Assembly: GCF_020379485.1 (NCBI RefSeq)
Contig: NC_063439.1
Span: 22,196,098 to 22,260,097 of the forward strand
Direction of reading: 5' to 3'
DNA from: Brassica napus
Taxonomy: Eukaryota; Streptophyta; Magnoliopsida; Brassicales; Brassicaceae
Length of the DNA: 64,000 nt
Of this stretch, positions 21,818 to 34,821 are shown piece after piece (position 1 is the stretch's first letter; the number at the start of each line of letters is the position of its first letter). A model generated the notes under the pieces. That model did not search any database and had not been told where the DNA came from. It saw only the letters and a list, made by a program, of their open reading frames with translations. The translations under genes and the position numbers were made by a program.

Positions 21818-24214
21818 ATGGTGACTCTCCGCCAGAGACCAACGGTCGCGACCACAGAACCCGAACCGGTGTTGGAAAACTGCGTCGACGGCTTGACGAT
21901 TCTCTCGGACGACGAAGATTCACCCTCAGACGCAGCAGTAAAGCACTTGCGTGGAAGCTGGGAACTTGCTTCCGTTCTTAACTTCATCAATGTATGAACC
22001 TCTTTTACGTGTTTAGATTCTAGGGCTTTTTGTGAGAAATTTATCTGCTTGTTGCTTTGATATAACTGGGAACTAAACGTTTCTAACATTGGTCATGTGA
22101 TTTGGATGTTGCTGTGACAACAGGTCTTTCGACCACTTATCTCGGAAAAATTAAAGGTAACAGCTGAAGAAATTGAGATGGGTCTCATCGGTTCCGACGC
22201 TACAAATGCTCAGCTTCACATTGCACTTCTAAAGGTCTCGACTTTATCTATTATTCAGCTGTACTGACAAAAAAACATATTGCTTAAGTTTCACAAAAAT
22301 CTCTTTTTGATTATTTTCTAAACCGTGCACACAAGTTTGTTTATTATTGCCCATAAGAAAAACACCTGGATCTGATTTTCGACAGGGAATACCACCGGTG
22401 AATAATAAATCGCTTGAGGGCGGAGATGCATGGATCACTGCGTTGTGTAAGAAACTCGATCCATGGTGGCCATCGGTAAGGCCCACTCTGACCTGTTTTT
22501 GAAACTGGTTATGGTTTTCCTTATTTGACTCATTTGATACCATTATTGCAGATTGCCAATGGTGAAATTCCTGTAACCGCTAACAAAGGGTATTGGTTGG
22601 TTAAATGATGTTACATCTTGCGAATTATGTATTGCTTCAGGTTGTAATGGTATGGTGTTGGTAACAACTTTCTTCTCTTCTTTATGGTTAGGGAGGAAAT
22701 ATCTGGATACAAAGGACTTGACCCTACTGATCGCCTGCAGTTTCTGAAAGCACTTTGTGAGCTTCGTGCCCAAGTAATATCTTGTTTTCATTTAGTATTT
22801 TAACTATATATTATGGTTACATTTCATTTGCTACTTTTTCTTACAAGTTTATTTTGTTTGTTTGTTTGTTTCCATTGGTTGATGATATAGCAAGATGATG
22901 CTCGTAAGTATATTCAAGAGAATGCCAATGAAGGAGCCCTGAATCCATGTTTCGGCAAAAGGAAGTTAGGAGGAGATGGAAAGAAGACTTCTTACTGGTA
23001 GTTACATTACATGTCCCATTTACTTCTTTCAATATTTTTACATTTGGGTTTGACTAACTTTCATTGTTTTTTTTCTGTTCTAGGTTTGATGGTAATGACA
23101 TCCTGGGGTACAGATTATATAAGGAAGTCAATGAAATCTCAAAAAGCGCCAAAGCAAGGAAGAATGTGTTCTCAGATGCATCCTGTTTCTGCTGGGAAAC
23201 TGAAGCAACCAATCTAGATGAATTTCAAAGAGTTGCTGTAAGCTTTTCGATTTTTTTGTTTCTGCTTCTAGTCTATAAGATTTGTTAAATGGTTTCATTT
23301 CCCATTTTTAATGATACTGATATGCTGTAATGGCAGAGAGAGTTATCATCAAGCAAAGCATCTTCTTTGGCTGCTGTCGGCAAGACGATTGAGACAGATG
23401 CCATACCCGTTGTTGAGAAATTTCATAAAGTACGTTTTCCACTGTTAGCTACATCCCTCAAGTTTGTTCTTTACGCTTATGCACATCTGCTGTATCATGT
23501 TAACAGAAAAAAGAAAGAGCCATCAAAAAGAAGATGAGGCAAGAGATGTTGGTTAGTGTCAACATATCCCGTCCTATCCGCTTTACCCGTTCTTGTCGTA
23601 ACCGCAAGCCTGTTACGTACACCTTTGGTAAAGTCATTTTACTTGTGCTGCTTCCTCTTATTTGATCCCGTTACTCGTGGCTTATGCGTTTGCACATCTT
23701 ATTACGCAGACGAGTATGACAAAATGATCACAGATGCTGTTGAGGATACAGAGTAAGAGCTCGACTGCTTTGTTAAGGGAACTTATCTAGTTTTAATTAG
23801 TATTTTCTTCTCAGATAATCTGATGAACTCGAATGTGAAAACTGTTGATCCCTCACCTGTTTTTGTAGAACTTAGAAAAATCAAAAATATTTTGAGTGGG
23901 TATGAGTGAAGATCTTTAGCATGAGGGAGGGAACTCATCATTCAATTATTTTCTTGATCAGTGAAACGGATAGAGATGACGAGGAAGGAATAGAGCAACA
24001 AAATGCCTCACTGGCGGGTTCAAACAACAGTTCTGAAGATACCAAGATGAAGTCAGCAGAGGATGTTTCTAAAACAGAGGAAGAAGCACCTGAAAGCGAC
24101 ATTGATGATGTGAAGGAGACCGAGAAAAGCAAGGAAGACTCAGAGGAAAAGATCCACTTTGGTGCCAAAAACAGGATGAGGCAAAGAGTAACTAGGAACT
24201 CAGCTCTCTGCTAG
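21818..24214 (+). CDS. DDT/WHIM-type nuclear protein (DDR4-like)
   Basis: Eleven exons: 21818-21991, 22124-22234, 22386-22475, 22552-22589, 22692-22773, 22891-22997, 23084-23237, 23337-23429, 23507-23627, 23710-23752 and 23962-24214, giving 421 residues. Every junction keeps frame. The first third has the DDT pattern (SWELASVLNFINVFRPLI, AQLHIALLKGIPP, DAWITALCKKLDPWW). It is followed by GLDPTDRLQFLKALCELRAQ, typical of DDT/WHIM segments of ISWI-partner proteins. The middle is basic (KKERAIKKKMRQEM) and the end is very acidic (EEEAPESDIDDVKETEKSKE). Plant DDT proteins act with imitation-switch remodellers; that role here is inferred. The start is supported by a CT-rich leader (about 21780-21812). 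The exon 10 donor sits inside GAG|TAA-like sequence, so retention of intron 10 stops translation at once. Confidence 0.88.
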
Positions 24215-24736
24215 TTTGTAAACGTCTAACGTTGTTGAAGTAGTGGTAAAAGGACCAGTTATCGTTTTGTCTCTTTTTGGATGCTGGTGGAGAGACCGCA
24301 GAGGGTTTAGGACTTGGGAGCCGGATAGTTTTTCTTATGTTCTATGTGGATGTACTACATTCCCAACAATGTAGATCTTACTTGCTCACTATCGCCTATA
24401 TAGGATGCTCAGTATTTTAAAGTTTCTTTGTGTATTTGTTTCTTGAATTGTGTTCTCTGGAGATGTTTTAGACTAGTCCTTATATTGTAGTTATGTTTCA
24501 TTTTCTGTATTTCATAGTCCAAAAATGTTAGTAACAGTCAGGGTGGACGAGTGGTACTATCTTACCAACTTTTCTGCGAGACAGCACTAATCTTTTAAAG
24601 GTACAACTACTACAAAACTATTCAAACGAGTTCTTTTAATACATTAGCAGAGAAAGAGACATGTTTTCATCTTTTCTTGGGTCTAAAAAGAACTAAAACA
24701 GGTTCAGGAAGAGTTGCTCAAAAGAAAAAAACTGGT

Positions 24737-27562
24737 TCAGGAAGATAAAGTGGGTTTCTGAGCCTGAGATATGATTCTGAGCTTCTCGTAAGAGTCAGCA
24801 CAAGCGTGAGCATAATCAGACAATGCCCTGAAGATCTCAGGCAATCTGATCTTCAAACTATTCAGAGATTTCTCCCTCACCTGAACACAATGCCTCTGGT
24901 GAGCTTCTTCTTCATCTTCAAGCCTTTTCTTCAAACTCTCCACAACAATTCTCCTCTCAGTCACATGATCATCTTCCCCACCTTCCTCCTCCACTGGTCC
25001 TCTCTTCTCCAAATGTTTCTGATACCATTCCTCAAACCCTTGCTTCTTCCTAATAAACTCCCTCCTCGTATCTTCGCATCTCTCCTTCAGCTTCATCTCC
25101 TCCTCCTGATGAAGCAGGATCGTTCTGATAACCGCTGCGAACGACGAGATGGCTGATTTGGCCACCTCGTCGGGTAGTTTCTCGAGACGGTCGTGCCACG
25201 AGTGGAGAAGGGCTTGGATTGGCGGATGCTGAGGCCTTGGAGGAGAGGAAACTCTCTCTTTGAGACTGCTCTCTATGGGGATAAGGTTGAGCTTCAACCA
25301 GGTGTTTAGAGAGTTAATGTACTGCTTCTGATGCGTCACGAGCCTTTCGAACTGAACGTGCCATTCTTCCAAGACGGTGCAGAACTGCCGCGTCTGCTGG
25401 TGATGCTGCTTTGTTGTTTCTTTCTGAGAGGTTGAGATCTCGAGAGATTTTAGCTCTCCGACAATGTTTAGTTGTGTGTCGTGTTGTATGCACATGTTTG
25501 ACCACATCTTCGCCATCCTAGAAGAGATGTGTCACACGTTCAGAAAAATTAGTTGGCTAAAATGCTAATTTGAAGGAGAGAGAGAGAGAGAGAAGTTACC
25601 CTTCGACTAAGGAGACAAGTCTTGGATACAACTGGTCATCTCTTAAACGGTTTACTTCAGAGACAGTTGAATCCATGGATTGCATGTCGACGATGTATCT
25701 AGTGTGGAGATGACTCACGGCAGCCTTTGTTTTCTCCACGGTTTCTGCACTTGCGCCTCTTTTTTTATACCTGTTGAGTAAAGATACCTTCTTCTGATAC
25801 TCTATCTTCATAAGCTCACCTTGCTTTAAAAGAGAGAAAAAAAAAATGTATTCAACTAGACATATCCTTCACACACGTAAGGTAGTAGAGACAAATGATC
25901 AGCTAGCTAGCTACCTTGACTTCATCATAGAGTTTCTTCTCCCATGCTAACAATTTGTCCAACACGGTGGCGTGAGTCTCATGCTCATCTGATTCTTGAT
26001 CTTCTTTCCCACCTTCGCCGTTTGAAATGCCTCTCAATGATTTGTTCCAAGTTATAACCCGCATCACCCTAGCGGAATGATCAACATATCCTGATAAAAA
26101 AAGAAACAACACTTTGCAATAATGGAAGGGATAGGGAGAAAAGGATGTTAAAGTGTTTGATTACTCAAATCTATAACTTTGTTTAATATCTTTACACGTG
26201 AATAAGCAAATAAGAAAACCACCAGAGTCTATTAACTTAAAAGGTTCATTATTGGATTCTCAGACAAATGTCAAAGTAGACCATACCAAAAAAGTGCAAC
26301 GTAAAGGAATATTGCAGACACTAAACCATGATCTGATCTACAAAAATAAAACTCTTTTAACTAAAGTTTTTTGTCTTAGAATGCCTTGTAATAAAGCTGA
26401 ACCAGAGAACAATCACAATATACGACCAAAGGAAGTGTGAGTATTTTGGGTTTAGAAAAACACAATAATAAATGTATGATTCAATCAAAAAAAGAATAAG
26501 AGAAAGAAGAGGAGTTGAATATAGCATACCTCTGTTATCAGCAAAATTGGAGTGATAATGTAACCTTGTTGCTTCCAGCATCTTGGAAACCTCCTGTGCG
26601 CACTCTGACGCTTTCAAGAACCGATCATCAATCCCGTCCAGAATCTTCATCAGATTCACGTCTGACGCCGTGGTCGCACGCCGGAACTCCGGTGGAGCAG
26701 TGTTGGCATGCTCAATCTTATTCTTAGCTCTACCTTTCTCCTCCTCCTCCTCCTCTTCTTCTTCAACTTTCTCAGGTGTCTTTGGCTCCATCTCCTCAAC
26801 ACCAATGTGACCTGAGTTCTTACGGAACATGCCAGCTTTTTCCTCCTCCTCCTTCTCCTCCTCTTCTTCTTCTTCAATCTCTTCATTAAAGCGAAAGTTA
26901 TGATTTTTTTGAGACTCAAACCCGTTTCCAACTTCCCTATCTTCTAAGTCAGGCCCAGGCACATTCTCCACCATGAAAAAGTAATCCCAAGCCAGGTTAC
27001 TCGCCGGCGACGCACTCACAACCTCCGGCGTCTCTTGTCTCTTCCTACCCTTCCCAACATTCTCCGGCGTTCTCGGCGAAGACTCTTCCTCCTCCTCCAC
27101 CTTACCAACACCCTCCTCCTCCTCCTCCTCCTCTTCCTCTTCATCTTCCTCCTCAATCGCCATATCATCAACACCACCCTTAACCTTCCTTCCTCTACCC
27201 GCCACACCCGTCGGCAAGCTCACGGCCCTTTTGATCGGAGAAGGAGAGAACTTCGGGAGAGGCGGAGGCGGAGGAGGGAGACTCTCGATAGGCGGAGGCG
27301 GCGGAGGAGCGGGATCCACCACCGCGGCGCGTTCGCTCTGTTTCTCGAAACGGCTCTGTTCCAAGAGATCCAAGGTTTGGTCGGATTCGCCGTGGCCGTA
27401 GTCGCTGAGAGCGGCTCCGGTGTTCTTTAACGCAATGGCGTATGCGAAATGGCCGGCGGCGAAAGCCTTGCTCGCCGTGACCGCTTCCTTGATTACGTTA
27501 CGCCGCTCTTTGCATCTCGCCACCGACTCTTCGTTGTCGACCTTAGATTGCGCACACCCCAT
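24737..27562 (-). CDS. DUF630/DUF632 protein, N-myristoylated type (AT5G25590-like)
   Basis: Four exons, 27562-26530, 26090-25915, 25823-25600 and 25517-24737, give 737 residues. The N-terminus MGCAQSKVDNEESVARCKER is the DUF630 head. Gly2 and Cys3 suit myristoylation and palmitoylation, so plasma-membrane attachment is likely. Residues about 85-330 are low complexity: polyproline (PPPPPPIESLPPPPPPLP), then long Glu runs. DUF632 begins near ATTASDVNLMKILDGIDDRF and continues through KLLAWEKKLYDEVK, MQSMDSTVSEVNRLRDDQLY, NSLNTWLKLNLIP and LPDEVAKSAISSFAAVIRTI, as helical coiled-coil-like segments. The N-terminal end is followed by a presumed promoter at 27563-27840. Relatives include APSR1 and the NRG2 nitrate regulator; the specific role here is unknown. 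Long antisense frames over the Glu runs are artefacts. Confidence 0.93.
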
Positions 27563-27959
27563 CGTGAACCCTCGGAGGTTTTTTGAGAGAGAGATGGAAA
27601 GGGAGTGAGTACTGACACAGTGAAGGACAAAGATGCGCACAAAGAGAGAAAGAAAGAGGTGTTGTGATAATTACCACGCGCCACCGCGAGTGGAGTTTAT
27701 CTTTATGTACCTACTTCTCGTCTGAATATCCATATATATATTTTTTAAAATAGGCTGTCCTAACGGTCGGTCACATATCTCAACGCACTACGGCGTCGTA
27801 TTCTGCATAACCTTTATAACACCGTAACGCTTTGTATCCGTTCAATCAACACACGAATGAAAATGCTTCTTTTGGTTTCCTTTTCTATTTTGCTCCTCTT
27901 TTCTTTTCTTTTGATCAAATCTTTTTTGTTTCCTTTTTAACGGTTTGAGCTGCAAGAGT

Positions 27960-28740
27960 TTGGTTCGTATGGGCACTTCGGTTATTTTTTCGGTTCGGTT
28001 CGGTTTGGTTAGTTCGGTTCTAGTATTTTTCCAACTAAAATAAACCATAATTAGTTTGGTTTGGTTTGGTTCGGTTTGTGTTCAGTTCAGTTTATATTCA
28101 GTTCGGTTTGTATTCGGTTCAATTTGTTTTTTGGGTCATTTTAATTAGGTTCGTCATAGTTTAATTTTTTTAAGATAAATTATGTAAACATAAACTATTT
28201 AAACTAAATTTAATATAAAACTGAAACAAAAAATTTCTAAAAGTCACAAAAAGTATATAAGAATTAAAACAAATGAAAGTTAACTAAAAAAAAAATCAAC
28301 ATCATTAATAATGTCTATTATATCATTATTAAAAAGTCTGCAAAGAATCATCTTCCATGTGCTTTTGTTTTTAATAAAATGTGCTTTAGTTTTTAACATC
28401 CATGTTCACATATATAAGAATATAAAAATACAGACTTTTTTATTTTTTTAAATCAAATATCTTGATGATTACATATTAGGTTATAAGAATATATGTTAAT
28501 GAATGAAAAATGGAAATATGTGGTTTGGTATTAGAATTTTAGTATTGGTATTATTAATATATTTTTAATTTAAATAATTACAAAATATATCGGTTTAACC
28601 GGTTCGGTTTTAAAACCGAACCGAACCATTCGGGTTGGAAAAATCTTCAACCGAATAGTTTGAAATAGACTTTGGTTCGGTTTGAATCGGTTTCGGATCG
28701 GTTCATTCGGTTTGACTCGGTTTGGTTTTTTTGCTCATCC
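27960..28740. repeat. Repeat rich in GGTTCGGTTTGGTT with hAT-like right end
   Basis: Both flanks consist of many copies of GGTTCGGTTT / AACCGAACC around an AT-rich core. The right end, on the reverse strand, reads TAGGGATGAGCAAAAAAACC, like hAT MITE ends. The left end (TATGGGCACTTCGG) matches only weakly and no 8-bp duplication was found. It is probably an old or truncated element. Confidence 0.5.
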
Positions 28741-29403
28741 CTAAAATTAAAACATATGTGCCTAACCAGCTATGAGTTGATCTCCTGCGCGCGGATTTTG
28801 ATTGCATGCAAATTGTATTTGGAGAAATTGAGTCTACTGTTTAAAGTTGGTTGGGGTTGGATGGACATGTTCTTTTTGTATGACACTATATTGTAGAAAC
28901 TATCAAAACCTCGTGACTCTTCTTCTATGTGTTCTCCTTCTCATGTACAATTCGTTCTTTCTTTTTTCCCATGTACAATTATTGATGATTAAACAGAGGA
29001 GATAAAACTCTTCACACCTACTTTGTTAGACCATAGACATAGCTTCCGAACCTCGTGTTCTCCTTGATTTGTCGCTACACAGAGGTAAAAAAGATTTGCG
29101 TCCAGAGAAAGTGCATTGAACCTCAATGATAATGTTATATTTGAGACGTAAACTACTATTTGAATTAGTGGTTTTGGAAACTAGTATCACTAGATCACCA
29201 CCACACTTGATTAATAATTAGTTTTATTATTGCTACACAACAAGAAGCAAGTAGGGTCATAAAAGACTCCGTAAAGCAAAACATATAAGATGCCTTCGGT
29301 CATTAATTATATGGAAACCACACACATATATATATGTATACATACAAAACATCCCAGAATATAGATCTTCTTATACATTATTATATAATATAGAAAAGCA
29401 TAT
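28741..29403. other. Intergenic region downstream of RD22
   Basis: No coding frame with support was seen. The right part probably contains the RD22 3' untranslated region on the minus strand. Confidence 0.5.
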
Positions 29404-31432
29404 CTAGTAGCTGAACCAAACAACATGGGTTTCAGGGAGGAAATGGCAGACCGGAACACTCCCAGGCTTCACCTTAAGGACTTTAAAGGCCAAGTGGTTT
29501 GGGTTCCACGCCGAGGTGTTCTTGTGACATACCGCAACCGCTTTAGCACGCAACCCGTTCTCTCCTTCGAGGGGAACCGCGTAAACGCTCGTCATCATCG
29601 CCTTGTGGCAGTAGAACACAGCGAATGGGTACTTCTGTTTGTGACACACCACCGACTTGTCGTCTGACAACTTCTTTACCCCAGCCGCTGCGATTCTGTA
29701 CTTTTGCATCGGTGCATTCTTCTCAGCCACCTGTTGAAGCCAAGGTTACATGTCAACCAGAATATTAGACATAAACACATTAGGCGTTGACAGAATATTA
29801 GACACACTAGACCGAACCAAACGTAAATGTCTTTTCTTATTTTCAAACCAAATAAACTAAACCTAGGGGTTTCAACCAGTTTTTGAGTATAAACAATTTA
29901 TATGTTTCTTATTATTAGCTGAAACCGCACCGAATTCAAACTAAATATAAAGAAAATATAAGTGAAGACCTAAAAAACGAGCATAACCAAACCTAGTTGC
30001 AAATATTTTATTTAGTTTATTGTTTTTTTTGTCAAAATTTAAGTCTAATCAAACATAGCCGACTTGCTTTGGGAAAGCCTAAACAATTGAGTAAAGGGGT
30101 TTAGCAAAAAAAAAAAGTAACAATTTAAAGGCTTATTTTTATATATTTTAACTCAAAAATATTTAAAACTATTTCATTTGGCTATGTTCAAGCCATACCG
30201 GAAAAAAAAGATTAGCTTATGTTTTTTTTTTGTACCTCAGTGGAGACAGCACGAACGTGATCTTTGCCAAGTTTAGAAACGCTAAAGTCCACCATCGACT
30301 CCAAAGACGTAGCACAATACTTCTCCTCTCCACCGACTCTTTTCGCTTCACACTCCTCAATCGTTTTCTTCATCATCTCTGCTTCTCCCGAGCCAGGTTT
30401 CACCGAGAACGTGTTCAAGATCTCCGAGAACTTCTCAGACCCGAACGGCACCGTTTCCGCCTCTCCACGTGGCAAGAACGCAGTTTTGCCGTCGTAGCCG
30501 TCCTCCGCATTAAACCTGAGGTTCATAGCTTTTCCGGGAACCATGTCTTTCTCCAAGAAGAAGAGAGCCGCTTTGGGATCGTCGTGGAGCTGAGTCTCAC
30601 TCGCTGCATAGTTATACACAAAAGGGTTATGTCCTGGTTTCACCCCAACGTAGACCGGCTTTCCCTTGTGGCGCGTGTGCACTATAACGCCACCTTTGCC
30701 AACTCCTACGTCGGTTCTCTTTCCTGGCTTCCCGGTGTGGACGCCGACGCCTCCTCCGTGGCCTTTTCCACCGCTAACGCTCACGTGTGTTCCCTTACCC
30801 TTGCCGGTGTTCACATGTACACCTCCCTTTCCAACGTTCACGGCGGTTCCTCCGCCAGGCTTACCTTTTCCGGTGTAAACGTTCACGCCTCCTTTCCCTA
30901 CTTGGACGTTGGTGCTTTTCTCGTCGCTAAAATCTGCAACAATGAAATAATTTGGTAAGGAGACATCAATCGGCTACTAACGTACACTTCCAAAAATTAC
31001 TAGCGATTGTATAACCAATCAACTTGTGACACATAACTTCAAATACATGTTATAAATAGTAGTATAATATATAGGAATTGTAATAAGTACTCAACCATAT
31101 TTTTCTTTGCATTTAGGTCTATCATTTTCCATTTCTTGTATCTCTGTAAATATAAAACTTGGAAAACATTTTAAAGTATAGAAAATCATAATATATATAC
31201 ATAAGCAGATCCTAGAGAAATTAGAAATTAACAGTGTTTCACAAAACTAGAAGGAAACAAATATGGCATGTTAAAGTGAAAAAAAGTTTCAACCAGACGT
31301 AAAAAGATGGCGAAGAGAGTTTGGTATGGGAGTGTTTGGTAAGGCAGAGTTCCAATAACGCTCCGGTGTTAAATCAGCCGCAATGGCCGTGACTGAAACA
31401 AGGAGGCATATCAACGAAAGACGAATCGCCAT
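29404..31432 (-). CDS. RD22: BURP-domain protein RD22 (dehydration- and ABA-responsive)
   Basis: Three exons, 31432-31294, 30933-30236 and 29730-29404, give 387 residues (I recall 392 for Arabidopsis RD22). A signal peptide (RLSLICLLVSVTAIA) is followed by the BURP family's conserved Y-W-L-P segment (LTPERYWNSALPNTPIP). A Gly-rich TxV repeat region follows (VNVGKGGVHVNTGKGKG; about residues 60-140). The C-terminal BURP domain begins FFLEKDMVPGKAMNL and has the spaced Cys-His pairs in VVCHKQKYPFAVFYCHKAM, AVAVCHKNTSAWNPNHL and VPVCHFLPETHVVWF. BURP proteins are apoplastic; some are now known to be copper-dependent peptide cyclases, but no such activity is shown here. Position next to YUC6, despite the 25-kb insertion, supports orthology with AT5G25610. 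The upstream region keeps the known drought/ABA motifs. Confidence 0.95.
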
Positions 31433-31501
31433 TTCTGTGGGAGTTAGAATAGAAATGTAGTTTTGATGAATTTGAGGAGAAGAAGTGGGAGTGTACGTAG
31501 A

Positions 31502-31670
31502 ATTTATAATGCAAGGGTTTTAGTAGAAAGATCTGAGGTTGAAGTATATTAAAGTATGGATATAGACGGCTAACACTTACCAATCTATTTAAGCTGGTTA
31601 AATTAAGTCGCATACTAGCTCCCTAACCACCAGTTGCCTTCAACTCCTTAAATGTTCTTGTGCCCATGTG
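31502..31670 (-). promoter_or_regulatory. RD22 promoter with TATA box and paired MYC/MYB sites
   Basis: On the minus strand, TATAAAT lies at 31508-31502, 70 bp upstream of the ATG. Further upstream are TGGTTAG (complement of CTAACCA, 31623-31629) and CACATG (complement of CATGTG, 31665-31670). In Arabidopsis RD22 these same two sequences are the MYB (AtMYB2) and MYC (AtMYC2/RD22BP1) sites required for drought and ABA induction, with CACATG distal to TGGTTAG, as here. Function in this species is inferred. Confidence 0.65.
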
Positions 31671-33406
31671 TGGACAAGTGTTTTTAACTTCACCTGTATT
31701 TCTTTGCTGTGTGTTATTTACATACGACGTCGTCTTCTATCATATAGGTCCTTAATTTGGGCTGTCAAGGTATTATTATTGTTATTTTTATTAAAAAAAA
31801 AAAATTCTGTCAAGGTATTATTGTGCGACCATGTCAACCTACTCGCTGGGGATATTCTGATAGTGTCTTGACTCTTGAAGGAAGTCTAACTTGCCGAACC
31901 TATTTTATGTGGTTCACGCGAAAGGCCGACATGTGGATTATCCAAACACCACATCATTCAAAAATTTGGTATCTGAATGGATACTCTCTTATAAAATATG
32001 AATCAAGTCTTCATTAAATATGAATCAATAGGGCCTCTCCATCTTTCCAGAAAAATATATATGATTTTATCAGGATAAACACTAATATCACAAAAACACT
32101 CGTTTGCAACCACATAATCCTTTGTGATTGCCTTATTATTTTGTTGTTCACTATCTTACTTATTATTTTTATTTTTTTGAACTGATCACTATCTTACTTA
32201 TGCGTTGAATATTGTGTAAGTATTTTCTCTGTATTCCTGGAGACCTTGATATTTTCTTCCTTGGTGCATGTCCATTTACTCCAGCAGCAGGCCCGACTTT
32301 GAACACATGCCTAAGATACATTGGTATGGGGCGGCATACAATTTATATAGTTTTTTGGTTTTTTTTTTGTTATTAGCACAAGAAAGGAAAAATGAGTTTT
32401 ACTTAAACCTATTTCAAACAAATAACATAATAAATGCTTGAGTATTTTTTTTTTCTTTTACACAAAATGATATAGAAAGATAGTTTCAGAATTGATACTT
32501 TAAAAAGTTTTAGGGATATTGTAAATTTCTAATTGAAAACTTTAATGTCAATAAATGTTTTTTTAAAAAATTATCACTTAGACCATCCCCAATGTATTTA
32601 GTTATTTTTACTTCTAATATAGAATAACTTTATAACAGAGGTGAGATATGCTCCAATTTATTTTTCTAAAATATCAATCTCTAAATATAGAGTTAAAATA
32701 GAAGAATATTATTTCTTCTTCTATAAATAGAAAAAAATAACAATATTTATTATAAAGGAAGAAATATAAATGTGTTGGAGCAATTTTACTTCTCAATATT
32801 ATTATAGAGTTGAAAATAACAATGAGTTGGAAATGTTTTGAGAACCTATATTTTTAGTTTTGAATTCAACCCGAAAAATTTAAAGACTGGCACTACCCAG
32901 TAGGTGACTTTGAGTCTTTGACCACTCAAGAAAATATATCGATAATGAGATAGATAAAAAATCTGCACGTAAAAGTATGTTCTCTGATAAAATCCTTAAG
33001 AGTTATGGTAATTTCCTTTTGAAAACCAAATAATTATTCCAAAGTTAGAGAGGCATTAATGAAGGTTGGTCACCGGCATGTTACGACGGTTCTTCGGTGT
33101 CATGTGGGCATGGATTTGTTCATTTTCGATCAATAAAGGATTCAAACCCAAACCTAAATAGAGTGAGTATATCGTAGTAGTAACTTGCGTGTGGACTTTT
33201 CAGACGAAGAGAAAATTAAAACGAACAACTAACTCATTTATACCTTACCAACACGTTCGTTTTGATTATTAGTTTTCGACTTATTTTATTATCAATGGTT
33301 GGAGAATGGGTGTACATCGATGTATTTAATGTTATTGATTCTAGATCATACAAATAATTTAGTAGAAGTTCTCACCCCAACAAAAGTAGAGTAACACCAA
33401 CTTATA
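31671..33406. other. Repeat-derived spacer upstream of RD22
   Basis: No gene was seen. The stretch near 32578-32840 starts with GACCATCCCCAATGTA and has MITE-like AT-rich inner sequence with GTTGGAGCA and TGAGTTGGA motifs, but no clear right terminus or duplication. Two small A-tailed insertions with duplications lie at 31762-31822 and 32148-32201. Confidence 0.4.
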
Positions 33407-33641
33407 CTCCTTTCCCTTTCTCAGAGATGAATGTTTTGTTTTTCACACATATTTAAAAAAAAACATTAATTATGTATTGTTTTCTAAAATTATCAAATTT
33501 CAATGTTTTTAACTAATAGTCTTTTAATAATTCTAATTACTTTTATTGAATTTTTTAAATTTTATATTGACAACATAAAAAATCTATTTTTCTGAAACAA
33601 AAATTTTCTCTAAAACTTCTATCTCATTGAAACGAAGGGAG
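33407..33641. mobile_element. Stowaway-type (Tc1/mariner) MITE, 235 bp
   Basis: The left end reads CTCCTTTCCCTTTCTCAGAG. The right end, reversed, reads CTCCCTTCGTTTCAATGAGA. Both sides are flanked by TA (33405-33406, 33642-33643). The CTCCCTYCGTTYC-type ends and TA duplication are standard for Stowaway elements. The interior is AT-rich with no coding frame. Confidence 0.75.
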
Positions 33642-34773
33642 TATCAGTTAGTGATATACATATAATGTACATGAAAAAGGCAACATCATGCGTAGCAAGA
33701 TTTCTTATCCTCTTTTTTCTCCATTTCATTTTGATTCTTTATTCCACCCTTTCTGTTTGAATTCTTAGTTATTTTCAAATAGTCGGTTTTGAGTTTTCAA
33801 TTAGAGATCTAGTTTTTTCTTGAGTTTTCAAGAATTAAGTTTTCAATCCATCAATACTATTAAAACTGAAGAGCCTTTTTTGAAGCCTCCTTCAAGTTTT
33901 GAAGTATTTACATATCTCTGCCACTGATATCTTTTTAGTCTATGCTTTTAATTAAATATTTTTATTTTATTTTTGTAAATCACAGTGATTATCCATTCAG
34001 TATTTAGAGTATTTAAACGATTCACACTATGGTTTATTTAAAGCAAGATTATTCTACGGTAACTGAAGATAAACAGACTTTTTTTTTTTGATAAACAGAC
34101 TTTAATATTTCAAGAACTGAAAAAAATAAGACTTACAAAGCAAATATGGAAATAAAACCCAGAGAGAGATCGCATCGTCCTCTTCACCACCATATTGTTC
34201 TTCCAGCGCCATGTTCACATCTTCCTTCTTCACCCGTTCATCATCAAAGTTTATACCTGTAATGTTTGAAGTTTAGTACTCTACATGTAAAGCACGATAG
34301 TCTACAACTAAATCACATACCAAAATCACTACAAGAAAACATATTTTTTACGAGGGCAATATACGTTGTAATTTCGTCGTAAACGGGGTGTTACGACGAA
34401 TGAACCTCGAAACACGTTTCGTCGTAAAACGCCCGTCGTAACCGACGTTTCGTCGTAAATGACTTGTTAAGTTTACGACGAAATATATTCCTCGTAAAGC
34501 GCAGGGCAGAGATTCGTCGTAAACGACACGTAAAATTTCGTGGTAAACTCCACGTAACGGATTCGATGTAAAGCACACGTAAACATTTTCGTTGTAACAC
34601 CCTCGTAAATATTTCGATGTAAACTCCACGTAACATTTCGATGTAAAGACCACGTAAAAACTTCGATGTAAAAGACTCGTAAATATTTTCGACGGTAATC
34701 AGTAGTAAATGTTTACGTCGAGCCTACATCGACGTTTCGTTTTATAATATATTTTGAATATTGTTTTTAACCT

Positions 34774-34821
<48 letters not shown>

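Noticed and set aside
26656..27430. Arg/Leu-rich frames over the DUF630/632 gene
   Set aside because: They are antisense or shifted readings of the Glu- and Pro-coding runs of exon 1.
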